Shown: positions 8,501-16,174, numbered from the stretch's first letter. The stretch is 24,987 bases of DNA from Lachnospiraceae bacterium (GCA_009774465.1 VSNT01000050.1:1-24987), one strand, 5' to 3'. Notes: generated by a model from the sequence alone, not told the origin. Translations and numbers: made by a program.

Positions 8501-9283
8501 CAAATCCGAGGTGGCAAAACGTCCCCCATCCAGCTGCACCATAGGACGGAGATCCGGCGGAATAACCGGGATTGCATCCATAATCATCCAGGAAGGTTCA
8601 TTTCCTGACTCTCTGAAAGCTTCTACCACTTCAAGTCTCTTAATAATTCTTGCTCGCTTCTGACCGGTGGATTCCCTGAGACCGGTCTTAAGTTCTGCAG
8701 CTTCCGCTTCAAGGTCAATTGCCTGAAGCAGTTCCTTAATTGCTTCCGCTCCCATGCCAACACGGAATTTATTTCCCCAGGTTTCTCTTGCATCCTGATA
8801 TTCTCTTTCAGACAAAACCTGCTTATATTCCAGGCTGGTTTCGCCCTGATCCAGAACAATATAGGAAGCAAAATACAATACCTTTTCAAGCACCCTTGGG
8901 GACAGATCCAAAATCAGTCCCATACGGCTGGGGATGCCTTTAAAATACCAGATATGGGAAACCGGCGCTGCCAGTTCAATATGCCCCATACGCTCTCTGC
9001 GGACGCTGGATTTGGTAACTTCAACGCCACATCTGTCGCAGACAACACCCTTATATCTGATCTTCTTATATTTACCACAATGACACTCCCAGTCCTTGCT
9101 GGGACCAAAAATCTTTTCACAGAATAAACCGTCTTTTTCCGGCTTTAATGTTCTGTAATTAATGGTTTCTGGCTTTAACACTTCGCCTCTTGACCATTCT
9201 CTGATCTTTTCAGGTGATGCCAGACCAATTCTGATCACATCAAATGTCATTGGCTGATACACTTCTTGCTTTGTTTCTAACAT
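5549..9283 (-). CDS. rpoC: DNA-directed RNA polymerase subunit beta'
   Basis: Beta' forms half of the RNA polymerase active-site cleft and holds the catalytic magnesium. The start is taken as ATG 9283 (MLETKQEVYQPMTFDVIRIG), preceded by AAAGGAG, rather than the in-frame TTG at 9304 that contains that binding site. The product is about 1244 residues. An N-terminal zinc-ribbon cluster shows CHCGKYKKIRYKGVVCDRCG, the catalytic NADFDGDQ is present, and a second zinc cluster (CRSHDGICAKC) lies further on. After the conserved end region LIPAGTGMKRYRSARL comes a 65-residue tail (5549-5746) with 32 Asp/Glu residues, longer than in B. subtilis. It is 33 bases downstream of rpoB and clearly cotranscribed with it. 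Confidence 0.98.
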   Translation of the reverse strand: MLETKQEVYQPMTFDVIRIGLASPEKIREWSRGEVLKPETINYRTLKPEKDGLFCEKIFGPSKDWECHCGKYKKIRYKGVVCDRCGVEVTKSSVRRERMGHIELAAPVSHIWYFKGIPSRMGLILDLSPRVLEKVLYFASYIVLDQGETSLEYKQVLSEREYQDARETWGNKFRVGMGAEAIKELLQAIDLEAEAAELKTGLRESTGQKRARIIKRLEVVEAFRESGNEPSWMIMDAIPVIPPDLRPMVQLDGGRFATSDLNDLYRRIINRNNRLKRLLELGAPDIIVRNEKRMLQEAVDALIDNGRRGRPVTGPGNRALKSLSDMLKGKSGRFRQNLLGKRVDYSGRSVIVVGPELKIYQCGLPKEMAIELFKPFVMKELVARGISQNIKNAKKLVERLDTQVWDVLEEVIKEHPVMLNRAPTLHRLGIQAFEPILVEGKAIKLHPLVCTAFNADFDGDQMAVHLPLSVEAQAECRFLLLSPNNLLKPSDGGPVAVPSQDMVLGIYYLTQERPGAKGEGKYYKSVNEAILAYENGLCTLHSRIKVKVTKTNGEGETVSGIVESTLGRFLFNEILPQDLGYVDRSKPENLLLPEIDFHVGKKQLKQILEKVINTHGVSVTAEVLDLIKATGYKYSTKAAMTVSISDMTVPAQKQQMLDEAQTTVDKISQNYRRGLITEEERYRAVVETWNETDKKLTEVLLAGLDKYNNIFMMADSGARGSNQQIKQLAGMRGLMADTTGRTIELPIKSNFREGLDVLEYFMSAHGARKGLSDTALRTADSGYLTRRMVDVSQELIIREIDCMEDAEEIPGMTVRAFMDGKETIEGLKDRITGRYSCEEIKDREGNVIVKRNHMITPSRAAKILSVGVDEKGEPVESVKIRTILTCRSHDGICAKCYGANMATGEAVQVGEAVGIIAAQSIGEPGTQLTMRTFHTGGVAGDDITQGLPRVEELFEARKPKGLAIIAEFGGVASIKDSKKKREIVITNHETGESKTYLIPYGSRIKIMDGAVLEAGDELTEGSVNPHDLLKIKGIRAVQDYMLREVQRVYRLQGVDISDKHIEVIVRQMLKKIRIENNGDTDFLPGAMVDVLEYEDMNAKLISEGKEPAEGKQVMLGITKAALATNSFLSAASFQETTKVLTEAAIKGKIDPLIGLKENVIIGKLIPAGTGMKRYRSARLSTDNKLVENIDFEQDGEEAEVSFDEGLDEEMLVEDELLEEEPETAEEEAEEVFDEIEDVLEETEV

Positions 9284-9316
9284 CGCTATCCATGCTCCTT
9301 TCAAAGTCGGGCTGCT

Positions 9317-12300
9317 TTACTCGTCAAATGAATCTGAATCAAGTACCATTTCAAATTCCTCATCAAAGACATCGCCTGATTCATCATCCTCTTCTTCTTC
9401 ATCTTCCGCACTTATAAGTGCACCGCTTTCCTCGTCAAATTCCTGCCGCTGATATCCCATTGAACCCAAAGAGGCTTTTTCATAATCGTAGCCCTTGTCT
9501 TCTCCTTCGATTTCATAACGGTAATCATTATCGCCGTAATCAATATTCTCCATTATTTCAACTTCTGTGTTGTCTTCACGCAGAACTCTCACATCAAGTC
9601 CAAGAGACTGTAATTCCTTAAGCAGAACCTTGAAGGATTCAGGAATACCGGATTCAGGAATATTATCGCCTTTAATGATCGCTTCATAAGTCTTTACACG
9701 CCCGATTACGTCATCAGACTTAACTGTCAAAATCTCCTGAAGAGTATAAGAAGCACCATATGCCTCCAGCGCCCAGACTTCCATTTCACCAAAACGCTGT
9801 CCGCCGAACTGTGCCTTACCACCTAAAGGCTGCTGGGTTACCAGGGAATAAGGTCCCGTAGAACGGGCATGAATCTTATCGTCAACCAGGTGGTGAAGCT
9901 TTAAGTAATGCATGTGTCCGATGGTTACTGGACTGTCAAAATACTCACCTGTTCTTCCGTCACGAAGTCTCACCTTGCCGTCTCTGGAAATGGGAACTCC
10001 CTTCCAAAGCTCTCTGTGATCCCTGTTTTCATATAAATAATCCATCACTTCAGGAAGAAGTTCTTCTTTATGTTTCGCCTCAAACTCTTCCCAGCTTAAA
10101 TTAACATAATCATTTGCCAGATCCAGCGTATCCATAATGTCATTTTCATTTGCACCGTCAAAAACAGGCGTAGCCACATTAAAGCCAAGGGCCTTTGCAG
10201 CCAGTGACAGATGGATCTCAAGTACCTGTCCAATGTTCATACGTGAAGGCACACCCAAAGGATTCAGCACGATATCCAAAGGACGTCCGTTAGGCAGATA
10301 AGGCATATCCTCCACCGGAAGCACACGGGAAACAACACCCTTATTTCCATGACGTCCCGCCATCTTATCTCCTACTGAAATCTTTCTCTTCTGTGCAATA
10401 TAAATACGTACTGCCTGATTCACACCGGGAGAAAGTTCATCCCCATTTTCTCTTGTAAATACCTTTGCATCCACGATAATACCAGATTCTCCATGAGGTA
10501 CTTTAAGGGAAGTATCCCTTACTTCTCTCGCCTTCTCACCAAAAATTGCACGGAGCAGTCTTTCCTCTGCTGTAAGCTCTGTTTCTCCCTTGGGAGTAAC
10601 CTTGCCCACCAGAATATCGCCGGCACGCACTTCCGCACCGATTCGTATAATCCCTCTTTCATCAAGATCCTTAAGAGCATCATCACCTACTCCGGGAACA
10701 TCTCTTGTAATCTCTTCCGGTCCTAATTTGGTATCTCTGGCTTCCGCCTCATATTCTTCAATGTGTACGGAAGTATATACATCCTCCTGCACAAGTCTTT
10801 CACTTAAAAGAACAGCATCCTCGTAGTTGTAACCTTCCCATGTCATGAAGCCAATCAAAGGGTTCTTGCCCAGCGCCAGCTCGCCATCAGAAGTAGAAGG
10901 ACCGTCTGCAATCACCTGTCCGGCTTCCACATGACTTCCCTTAAATACAATCGGTTTCTGGTTATAGCAGTTTGACTGGTTGCTTCGTGAAAACTTGGTC
11001 AGATGGTATTCCATCTTTTCCCCGTCATCACAGGTCACCTTAATTAAATTGGAAGAAACATAATCAATCGTTCCCGACTTTTTGGCAACCACGCACACTC
11101 CTGAGTCTACCGCTGCCTTAGGCTCCATACCGGTTCCAACTACAGGCGCTTCCGTTGTAAGAAGCGGCACTGCCTGACGCTGCATGTTTGATCCCATCAG
11201 TGCACGGTTTGCATCATCATTCTCAAGGAAAGGAATCAGCGCTGTCGCTACGGAAAATACCATCTTGGGAGATACGTCCATGTAGTCAAACATTGCCTTG
11301 GGATACTCGGATGTTTCATCTTTGTAACGGCCTGCCACACTGTTTCTTACGAAATGTCCTTCGGCATCCAGAACCTCGTTTGCCTGTGCCACATGGTAAT
11401 TATCCTCTTCATCCGCAGTCATATAAACTACTTCTTCCGTAACACGCGGGTTGGCCGGATCGCTCTTATCGATCTTACGGTAAGGCGCCTCCACAAATCC
11501 ATATTCATTAATTCTTGCATAGGATGCAAGAGAGTTAATCAAACCAATGTTAGGACCTTCAGGCGTTTCAATAGGACACATTCTTCCATAATGAGAATAG
11601 TGAACGTCCCTGACCTCAAATCCGGCACGATCTCTGGAAAGACCACCGGGACCAAGTGCGGAAAGACGTCTCTTATGGGTTAACTCGCCTAAAGGATTGT
11701 TCTGATCCATAAACTGTGACAACTGGGAGGAACCAAAGAATTCCTTCACAGCCGCCTGCACAGGCTTGATATTGATCAGTACCTGGGGAGAAATTTCCTC
11801 TGCATCATGGGTTGTCATTCTTTCACGAACCACCCTTTCCAGTCTGGAAAGTCCAATTCGGTACTGGTTCTGCAAAAGCTCGCCCACCGCACGGATACGT
11901 CTGTTGCCCAAATGGTCAATATCATCATCATTGCCAATGCCATATTCCAAATGAATATTATAATTAATGGAAGAAAGAATGTCTTCCTTTGTAATGTGCT
12001 TGGGAATCAGTTCATGCACATTCTTTTTAATGGCTTCAGCAAGTTCTTCCGGATTTTCACTGAATTCTTCAATAATCTGTGCCAGAACAGGATAATAAAC
12101 ATGTTCTGTAATCCCCAGCTCTTTAGGATTACACTCAACAAAATTTGTAATATCCACCATCATATTGGAAAGAACCTTTACATTCTTTTCTTCTGTCTGA
12201 ATATATACATAGGGAACTGCCGCATTCTGGATCTGATCAGCAAGTTCCATCGTTACTTTTGTACCAGCCTCAGCAATCACCTCTCCTGTCAGAGTATCAA

Positions 12301-13195
12301 TAACATCCTCTGCCAGTTTGTGGTGTCTGATTCTGTTTCTAAATGCAAGTTTTTTATTAAATTTATATCTGCCGACTTTTGCTAAATCATATCTTCTGGG
12401 ATCAAAGAACATAGCGTTAATAAGGCTTTCCGCACTTTCAACACTAAGGGGCTCACCTGGACGGATTTTTTTATACAACTCTAAAAGACCTTCCTGATAA
12501 TTGGTGGAAACGTCTTTGGAAAAGCTTGCTTCGATTTTGGGTTCATCTCCAAACAGCTCTCTGATCTCGTCATTGGTACCTACTCCAAGCGCTCTGATCA
12601 GAACTGTAATCGGAACCTTTCTGGTTCTGTCTACACGTACATAAAAAATGTCGTTAGAATCTGTTTCATACTCCAGCCATGCACCGCGATTGGGTATTAC
12701 GGTACAGGAGAACAGTCTTTTTCCGATTTTATCGTGACTGATTGCATAGTAAATGCCGGGAGAACGAACCAACTGGCTTACGATAACACGCTCAGCGCCA
12801 TTAATTACAAAAGTACCTGTCTGTGTCATAAGCGGAAGGTCGCCCATGAAAATTTCATGTTCGCTGATTTCCTCTTTTTCCTTATTATACAGACGTACCC
12901 TGACCTTTAAGGGAGCTGCGTATGTTGCATCTCTCTCCTTGCATTTCTCGATGGAATATTTCACGTCTTCTTCACACAACTCAAAGTCTACAAACTCAAG
13001 ACTCAAGTGCCCGCTGTAGTCAGCAATCGGAGAAATATCATCAAATACTTCCTTAAGTCCCTCTTCCAGAAACCACCTGTAGGAATCCTTCTGGACCTCA
13101 ATCAGGTTCGGCATTTCCAGAACCTCTTTCTGTCGTGAATAACTCATACGTATGTTCTTGCCTGCGGCAATAGGACGTATTCTGTTCTTTTCCAT
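9317..13195 (-). CDS. rpoB: DNA-directed RNA polymerase subunit beta
   Basis: Beta is the second large subunit of RNA polymerase and the target of rifamycins. The 1292-residue product begins MEKNRIRPIAAGKNIRMSYSR and is preceded by a moderate GGGGTG binding site. The rifampicin region is wild type: SSQLSQFMDQNNPLGELTHK followed by RRLSALGPGGLSRDRAGFEV. The Gln, Asp, His, Arg and Ser positions that mutate to resistance in other bacteria are unchanged. The C-terminus runs on for about 77 residues rich in Asp, Glu, Tyr and Gly (around 9320-9550), ending VLDSDSFDE. It has its own promoter and a long leader upstream, and rpoC follows in the same transcript. Confidence 0.98.
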   Translation of the reverse strand: MEKNRIRPIAAGKNIRMSYSRQKEVLEMPNLIEVQKDSYRWFLEEGLKEVFDDISPIADYSGHLSLEFVDFELCEEDVKYSIEKCKERDATYAAPLKVRVRLYNKEKEEISEHEIFMGDLPLMTQTGTFVINGAERVIVSQLVRSPGIYYAISHDKIGKRLFSCTVIPNRGAWLEYETDSNDIFYVRVDRTRKVPITVLIRALGVGTNDEIRELFGDEPKIEASFSKDVSTNYQEGLLELYKKIRPGEPLSVESAESLINAMFFDPRRYDLAKVGRYKFNKKLAFRNRIRHHKLAEDVIDTLTGEVIAEAGTKVTMELADQIQNAAVPYVYIQTEEKNVKVLSNMMVDITNFVECNPKELGITEHVYYPVLAQIIEEFSENPEELAEAIKKNVHELIPKHITKEDILSSINYNIHLEYGIGNDDDIDHLGNRRIRAVGELLQNQYRIGLSRLERVVRERMTTHDAEEISPQVLINIKPVQAAVKEFFGSSQLSQFMDQNNPLGELTHKRRLSALGPGGLSRDRAGFEVRDVHYSHYGRMCPIETPEGPNIGLINSLASYARINEYGFVEAPYRKIDKSDPANPRVTEEVVYMTADEEDNYHVAQANEVLDAEGHFVRNSVAGRYKDETSEYPKAMFDYMDVSPKMVFSVATALIPFLENDDANRALMGSNMQRQAVPLLTTEAPVVGTGMEPKAAVDSGVCVVAKKSGTIDYVSSNLIKVTCDDGEKMEYHLTKFSRSNQSNCYNQKPIVFKGSHVEAGQVIADGPSTSDGELALGKNPLIGFMTWEGYNYEDAVLLSERLVQEDVYTSVHIEEYEAEARDTKLGPEEITRDVPGVGDDALKDLDERGIIRIGAEVRAGDILVGKVTPKGETELTAEERLLRAIFGEKAREVRDTSLKVPHGESGIIVDAKVFTRENGDELSPGVNQAVRIYIAQKRKISVGDKMAGRHGNKGVVSRVLPVEDMPYLPNGRPLDIVLNPLGVPSRMNIGQVLEIHLSLAAKALGFNVATPVFDGANENDIMDTLDLANDYVNLSWEEFEAKHKEELLPEVMDYLYENRDHRELWKGVPISRDGKVRLRDGRTGEYFDSPVTIGHMHYLKLHHLVDDKIHARSTGPYSLVTQQPLGGKAQFGGQRFGEMEVWALEAYGASYTLQEILTVKSDDVIGRVKTYEAIIKGDNIPESGIPESFKVLLKELQSLGLDVRVLREDNTEVEIMENIDYGDNDYRYEIEGEDKGYDYEKASLGSMGYQRQEFDEESGALISAEDEEEEDDESGDVFDEEFEMVLDSDSFDE

Positions 13196-13333
13196 TGACT
13201 ATTCACCCCGTTCTTTATGATATAATGACAGCAATGAACCAAGCGCCTGTAAGGCAGACATTTGGCAAATGCAGCAATGCCCATGAGCGTTGTCCATGCA
13301 AAACGCATAACTCAACACAATAGTGCACCTTAC
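13196..13333 (-). promoter_or_regulatory. rpoB 5' leader
   Basis: About 130 bases separate the predicted start of the rpoB promoter transcript (near 13327) from the rpoB ATG. The stretch has no gene. It contains the odd-centred palindrome CATTTG-G-CAAATG at 13259-13271 and a small GCC/GGC hairpin nearby. I cannot assign a function to these. Confidence 0.4.
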
Positions 13334-13362
13334 ATTTTACTACAAGCCCGAAATCGAGTCAA
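13334..13362 (-). promoter_or_regulatory. rpoBC promoter (sigma-A type)
   Basis: On the minus strand TTGACT (13362-13357), a 17-bp spacer and TAAAAT (13339-13334) give a strong promoter between rplL and rpoB. It would allow rpoBC to be transcribed apart from rplJL. Confidence 0.82.
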
Positions 13363-13410
13363 CAAAAATTTTACTAAGATGGGAAAAATTTGCAACAGGA
13401 TAAAGATTAA

Positions 13411-13438
13411 GCTGTGTGCCGGTTTTCCGGCACACAGC
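13411..13438 (-). terminator. Perfect 12-bp hairpin between rplL and rpoB (attenuator or processing site)
   Basis: GCTGTGTGCCGG pairs perfectly with CCGGCACACAGC around a 4-base loop. On the minus strand it is followed by TTAATCTTTATCC, a weak U-tract, so termination is probably partial. Two further hairpins lie between it and the rplL stop: GCCGGC/GCCGGC (13453-13458 with 13468-13473) and CCCTGA/TCAGGG (13473-13478 with 13490-13495). E. coli has an attenuator and an RNase III site at the same place between rplL and rpoB. Confidence 0.7.
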
Positions 13439-13498
13439 CATTTGATCTGACAGCCGGCTTTTCATCTGCCGGCCCTGAATTTTATTTTATCAGGGAGA

Positions 13499-13876
13499 TT
13501 ACTTTAATGTAACCTTAGCGCCTTCTGCTTCAAGTTTAGCCTTGATTTCGTCAGCTTCTTCCTTGGATGCTGCTTCCTTAAGCACCTTGGGAGCGGAATC
13601 AACAAGATCCTTTGCTTCCTTAAGTCCAAGTCCGGTTGCTTCACGAACAACTTTGATAACCTTAACCTTGTTAGGTCCAACTTCTGTAAGTTCTACATCA
13701 AACTCAGTCTTTTCTTCTGCTGCTGCAGCTTCACCAGCACCTGCTGCTGCAACTACAACGCCTGCTGCTGCAGATACACCAAATTCTTCTTCACAAGCTT
13801 TTACAAGATCATTTAATTCTAAAACTGATAACTCTTTGATAGCATCAATTAATTCCTGTGCGGTTAACTTTGCCAT
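13499..13876 (-). CDS. rplL: 50S ribosomal protein L7/L12
   Basis: L7/L12 forms the flexible ribosomal stalk that recruits and activates translational GTPases. The start is set at ATG 13876 (MAKLTAQELIDAIKEL), with GGAGG 8 bases upstream. The in-frame upstream codons from 13891 overlap that binding site. The product has 125 residues, the usual length: an N-terminal dimerisation and L10-binding segment, an Ala/Gly hinge (near AAAGVVVAAAGAG), and the globular C-terminal domain (TEFDVELTEVGPNKVKVIKV to the end VTLK). It follows rplJ by about 56 bases, and the pair forms the L10-L7/L12 unit controlled by the L10 leader. Confidence 0.98.
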   Translation of the reverse strand: MAKLTAQELIDAIKELSVLELNDLVKACEEEFGVSAAAGVVVAAAGAGEAAAAEEKTEFDVELTEVGPNKVKVIKVVREATGLGLKEAKDLVDSAPKVLKEAASKEEADEIKAKLEAEGAKVTLK

Positions 13877-13932
13877 TTTCATTTCCTCCATTCATAATAA
13901 ATAGTTCGTTTAAAAGTTCGTATTTGTTTTCT

Positions 13933-14523
13933 TTATTCTGCTGCAGGTGTTTCAGCGGGAGCTGATTCCTCAGCAGGCGCTTCTGCAGCGGCTTCTTCTG
14001 CCGGGGCTGATTCCTCAGCAGGCGCTTCGCATCCTTCTGCGCCGCCTTTTTCTGCTAACTGCTTCATAACGCGGGCAAAATTCGTGATAGGAGACTGCAT
14101 GCTTCCAAGCAGTCTGGAGATCAATTCCTCTCTTGAAGGAATCTTAGCAATCTCAGCAATTCCATTTGCATCATAAGCAACGCCTTCTACAATGCCGCCC
14201 TTAACTTCCAGCTTAGTTGCTTCTTTTGCAAATTTACAAATCACTCTTGCCGGAGCAGTTGCATCTGTTGTTGAAATTGCAATCGCACTGGGGCCTTCCA
14301 GATAAGAAGTAAGACTCTCACAGTCAGTTCCCTTGAATGCAAAGTTCATCATTGTGTTTTTGTAAACCTTGTAAGTGATGCCTGCTTCACGAAGCTGCTT
14401 ACGAAGGCTGGTATCCTGTTCTACCGTAAGTCCACGATAGTCAACAAGTACAACCGACTGCGCATCTTTAATGCTGGCAGAAATCTCTTCAATAATAGGT
14501 TTTTTCTGTTCAACTTTTGCCAT
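13933..14523 (-). CDS. rplJ: 50S ribosomal protein L10
   Basis: L10 anchors L7/L12 dimers to the 23S rRNA stalk base and is the autoregulator that binds its own mRNA leader. The 196-residue product has the L10 core (SVVLVDYRGLTVEQ, YKVYKNTMMNFA). It ends in an extra low-complexity tail of about 35 residues made of Ala, Pro and Glu. Most L10 proteins are about 165-175 residues, so the tail accounts for the extra length. In the DNA the tail contains an exact 23-bp direct repeat (13961-13983 and 14006-14028, 45 bp apart). The ATG at 14523 has AGGAGG upstream. Confidence 0.97.
   Translation of the reverse strand: MAKVEQKKPIIEEISASIKDAQSVVLVDYRGLTVEQDTSLRKQLREAGITYKVYKNTMMNFAFKGTDCESLTSYLEGPSAIAISTTDATAPARVICKFAKEATKLEVKGGIVEGVAYDANGIAEIAKIPSREELISRLLGSMQSPITNFARVMKQLAEKGGAEGCEAPAEESAPAEEAAAEAPAEESAPAETPAAE
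13961..14028 (-). repeat. 23-bp direct repeat inside rplJ tail
   Basis: Exact copies at 13961-13983 and 14006-14028, offset by 45 bp (15 codons), encode the repeated EAPAEESAP-type segment of L10. The offset keeps the reading frame, consistent with slippage or unequal recombination expanding the tail. Confidence 0.85.
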
Positions 14524-14597
14524 GTTTTTTACCTCCTGTTAGATTTTGGTGCCGAAAGGATCAAACATTGTCTCTCTTTATGAGCCGGCTTATTGAT

Positions 14598-14624
14598 AAA
14601 AAAACCCTTCCGAAGGTGGAAGGG
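14598..14624 (-). terminator. Attenuator hairpin of the L10 leader
   Basis: CCCTTCC (14605-14611) pairs with GGAAGGG (14618-14624), followed by a run of seven T on the minus strand. It sits about 75 bases before the rplJ ATG, so it is a regulated or partial terminator, not the end of a unit. Confidence 0.85.
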
Positions 14625-14720
14625 CAGAATTTACCATAAAAACTCTTCTCCTCGGTAGGTGATAACCTTACGTCCCTTAAGCTTTTCTTCCTGCTTGGGA
14701 CACCTACTGTCTTCGGCATA
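14598..14720 (-). ncRNA. Ribosomal protein L10 leader with attenuator
   Basis: The 5' leader of rplJ carries the hallmarks of the L10 leader. CCGAAGACAGTAGGTG near 14716-14701 is separated by a stem region from the block GGTTATCACCTACCGAGGAG (about 14668-14649), where AGGTG pairs with CACCT. Next comes a terminator hairpin CCCTTCC/GGAAGGG (14605-14624) followed by seven T on the minus strand (14604-14598). In the known mechanism L10, or L10 with L7/L12, binds the leader and lowers expression of rplJ and rplL. Recognition is from motif and position by eye. Confidence 0.85.
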
Positions 14721-14738
14721 GTCAAAATGACCTTATTT

Positions 14739-14767
14739 AAGATAACACATACAGGCCTGTATGTCAA
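14739..14767 (-). promoter_or_regulatory. rplJL promoter
   Basis: On the minus strand TTGACA (14767-14762), a 17-bp spacer and TATCTT (14744-14739) form a strong sigma-A promoter. Its -35 box overlaps the last codons and stop of the CapA-like gene. A perfect 18-bp palindrome fills the spacer. Confidence 0.82.
14747..14764. promoter_or_regulatory. Perfect 18-bp palindrome in the rplJL promoter spacer (operator candidate)
   Basis: ACATACAGGCCTGTATGT is self-complementary across all 18 bases. It sits between the -35 and -10 boxes, where a bound dimeric repressor would block RNA polymerase. No cognate regulator can be named. Confidence 0.5.
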
Positions 14768-16074
14768 TGAATATTTTTCGAAACATATCCTTCTGAATCA
14801 ATCACTACTTCCGGTGATAATTCCCTCATGTAGGCCAGAATCCTGTTTTTCTCCTCGCCATATGCCAGACTTACCCGGCAGTCAGACTGAATTGCCGGAA
14901 TAAACTGAAAAGACTCAAGTCCTTCCCGGCCAATTGTCACCTGTACCATACAGGTGTCCAGCGTTTTAGAATTAAACCAGAAATTCCCCAGACTGTAGAT
15001 TACCGGCGTGTCGTCAAAATACGTAATCCCCTGCAGACAGTGTGAATGATCTCCAATAATCAGATCAGCGCCTGCCCGTGCAAGCTCGGGAGCCTGATCC
15101 AGCTGCGCCCAGTCGGGTTCCGCCTGGTTTTCCGTCCCCCAATGAATAAACACAATCACAAAATCACTTTGTTCTTTCGCCTGCGCCACCACCTGATATA
15201 ATTTTTCAGGATTCCAGCATCTGAACACACCGGCGCTTTCTTCTGTGGCGCCCTTCGTATCCGGATTGTCCAGTCTTTCTATCTGAGTGGCGGCTATCAC
15301 AGCTATTTTCATATCATTTACAATAAAATAAAGAGGCGCCGACGCTTCCTTTAAGTTCCGTCCTGCACCAATCCCCGGAATTCCTGCCCGTTCAAGCACA
15401 TCCAGTGTATCAAAAAGACCGGTTTCTCCAAAATCATAAATATGATTATTGGCCAAAACTGCCACATCCACTCCTATATCATGAAGATAGGCGGCTGTGG
15501 ATTCGTCTGCCCGGAAGGTATAGGTTTTGCCTTCCGTAGGAGTTCCCCTTTCCGTAAAAGGAAATTCATTGTTTGCCACAAGCACATCCACCCCCTGCAG
15601 CCTGGTAAGCAGTTCTCCTGAAATTCCATTGTCTATGGTAGCGCCCCGCCGCAAAAGATTTGCCATGATGGCATATTCATCATCAAACAAAATATCGCCT
15701 ATGAAGCCAAATGTCACTGTATCCGCCTGAGAGCTCTCCCACGCCAGAATGTGATTCTCCTTCATGTATTCTGCATCGGCAAGCTCATGCCCGTATCTTG
15801 TATTTTGCACTTCCATTTCCATTACCGGTTCCGCCTGGGCTTCCTTTTCCGGCATCTTTTCCCAAAAAGAGGAGCCCTTATCATCCACTATCTCCGGTTT
15901 TTCCTGCTTATCAGTTCCTTCCCCTTTCAGAAGCGTCATAACCAAAATACCTGCCATGCCTATGGAAAGCACTGCGCAAAATGTCAGGGCAAATACTGCG
16001 CCGGTTCCCATTCTGCGTTTCTTTGTGCTGGTTCTGCTATTCTCTTTTTTTTGACGTCTGTTTTTCCCTTTCAT
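14764..16074 (-). CDS. Membrane-anchored CapA-family (PGA_cap) metallophosphatase-like protein
   Basis: The 436-residue product has a very basic N-terminus (KNRRQKK, KKRR), one membrane segment at about residues 24-48, a Glu/Lys-rich linker, then an extracellular CapA-like domain from about residue 120. Visible family motifs are GFIGDILF, VANNEFPF, LANNHIYDFGETG, HWGTENQ, IIGDHSHCLQG and SLGNFWFN. The usual GHHPH-type motif reads GDHSH here. CapA relatives act in poly-gamma-glutamate export or are phosphoesterase-like; the substrate is unknown. The gene lies between rplA and rplJ, which are normally adjacent, with its own promoter and an upstream terminator. No Shine-Dalgarno site precedes the ATG at 16074, and the -10 box is only 7 bases away, so translation may be leaderless. 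A later start at 16011 is possible but also lacks a site. Confidence 0.85.
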   Translation of the reverse strand: MKGKNRRQKKENSRTSTKKRRMGTGAVFALTFCAVLSIGMAGILVMTLLKGEGTDKQEKPEIVDDKGSSFWEKMPEKEAQAEPVMEMEVQNTRYGHELADAEYMKENHILAWESSQADTVTFGFIGDILFDDEYAIMANLLRRGATIDNGISGELLTRLQGVDVLVANNEFPFTERGTPTEGKTYTFRADESTAAYLHDIGVDVAVLANNHIYDFGETGLFDTLDVLERAGIPGIGAGRNLKEASAPLYFIVNDMKIAVIAATQIERLDNPDTKGATEESAGVFRCWNPEKLYQVVAQAKEQSDFVIVFIHWGTENQAEPDWAQLDQAPELARAGADLIIGDHSHCLQGITYFDDTPVIYSLGNFWFNSKTLDTCMVQVTIGREGLESFQFIPAIQSDCRVSLAYGEEKNRILAYMRELSPEVVIDSEGYVSKNIH

Positions 16075-16081
16075 AATATAG

Positions 16082-16110
16082 AGGATAACACATTTTCAAA
16101 AATATTCCAA
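16082..16110 (-). promoter_or_regulatory. Promoter of the CapA-like gene
   Basis: On the minus strand TTGGAA (16110-16105), a 17-bp spacer and TATCCT (16087-16082) make a plausible sigma-A promoter. The expected transcript start falls at or within a few bases of the ATG at 16074. Confidence 0.6.
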
Positions 16111-16139
16111 CCTGTCCGAAAGCACCGGATACAAACAGT

Positions 16140-16174
16140 GCAAAAATTCAGCCGCCCCTGTAAAAGGAGCGGCT
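16140..16174 (-). terminator. Terminator after rplA
   Basis: AGCCGCCCC (16150-16158) pairs with GGAGCGGCT (16166-16174) over nine pairs with one wobble, followed on the minus strand by GAATTTTTG. It lies about 17 bases after the rplA stop codon and separates rplKA from the CapA-like gene. Confidence 0.82.

Noticed and set aside
9317..13195. Rifampicin-resistant rpoB allele
   Set aside because: All the commonly mutated residues of the rifampicin region match the sensitive consensus.
14561..14767. 68-codon minus-strand frame in the rplJ leader
   Set aside because: It runs through the L10 leader and its terminator; the structure explains the sequence better than a protein.
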